From: CAZXFH01 sp964640055
GTDB taxonomy: Bacteria; Fidelibacterota; UBA2242; JAFGTP01
Assembly (NCBI GenBank): GCA_964640055.1
Contig: CAZXFH010000005.1
Coordinates: 37,017-101,016 of the forward strand
Direction of reading: 5' to 3'
DNA length: 64,000 bases
The notes below the pieces were generated by a model that did no database searches, had not been told where the DNA came from, and was given only the letters and a program-made list of their open reading frames with translations. Numbering within the stretch: the stretch's first letter is position 1; the number at the start of each line of letters is the position of its first letter. The translations under genes were made by a program, and so were the position numbers. Below are positions 64,000-64,000 of the stretch, piece after piece.

Positions 64000-64000
64000 C

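Noticed and set aside
1..64000. tRNA, rRNA, CRISPR, transposase or phage genes
   Set aside because: Intergenic spaces were read on both strands and none of these was recognisable; a covariance-model search would be needed to exclude small RNAs.

Overview
The window looks like a chromosomal segment of a diderm, non-photosynthetic bacterium of the FCB superphylum, most like uncultured KSB1/Calditrichota-type lineages; this placement is inferred from gene content, not computed. Supporting signs are a TamB/Omp85 pair, a TonB-dependent receptor with a carboxypeptidase-regulatory N-terminus, a secreted protein with a Por/T9SS-like C-terminal sorting domain, and several lipoproteins and periplasmic glycoside hydrolases. 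Unlike true Bacteroidota, many genes have clear Shine-Dalgarno sequences and some have TTGACA-type -35 boxes. A run of exactly 100 N (31094-31193) marks a scaffold join, so this is a draft or metagenome assembly. I see no rRNA, tRNA, CRISPR array, intact insertion sequence or phage.

Layout. 1-6.3 kb: a TamB-like protein (5' end outside the window) overlapping an Omp85 barrel gene. 6.4-6.5 kb: remnant of a YgjP-type metallopeptidase. 6.6-14.0 kb (minus): a probable operon of a fused HcnA/HcnB-type flavo-iron-sulfur protein, an HcnC-like FAD oxidoreductase, an aspartate-type aminotransferase, a 2-hydroxyacid dehydrogenase, an SfsA-DUF123 fusion and an SDR; it reads as an amino-acid or amine oxidation module. 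14.2-22 kb (plus): transglutaminase-like protein, CHASE2 cyclase, SH3-M48 protease, PAS/GAF sensor, Nudix hydrolase. 22-25.7 kb (minus): an overlapping set of nucleosidase, GT2 glycosyltransferase, ParB-like protein and spore-photoproduct-lyase-like radical SAM protein. 26.2-30.8 kb (plus): pfkA followed tightly by three signalling genes (GAF-GAF pseudokinase, receiver-kinase, receiver plus helical tail) with no DNA-binding output.

30.8-36 kb: GH97 glucosidase and C69 dipeptidase (interrupted by the N gap), HAD hydrolase, class II aldolase. 36-41.3 kb: outer-membrane protein with a strong terminator, then a housekeeping operon (DnaJ/TerB protein, birA, coaX, DUF3108 protein, small membrane protein). 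41.3-49.7 kb: HEAT-cyclophilin lipoprotein with an apparent ATT start, six-hairpin glycosidase, Ogt-type methyltransferase with a zinc-finger-like N-terminus, prolyl oligopeptidase, mutM.

49.7-64 kb is a carbohydrate-use locus: GH9 cellulase and a LacI regulator (minus) diverge from a ROK kinase-like protein, a Tat-exported cellulase-like hydrolase, a TonB receptor, its secreted partner, a second closely related ROK protein, an MFS transporter and a SIS-domain protein. A 16-bp palindrome overlapping a TATAAT box between the LacI gene and the first ROK gene is a strong operator candidate. The logic is extracellular cleavage (GH9, cellulase-like), outer-membrane uptake (TonB receptor plus surface partner instead of SusD), inner-membrane transport (MFS) and cytoplasmic processing (ROK, SIS), with the LacI protein sensing the sugar.
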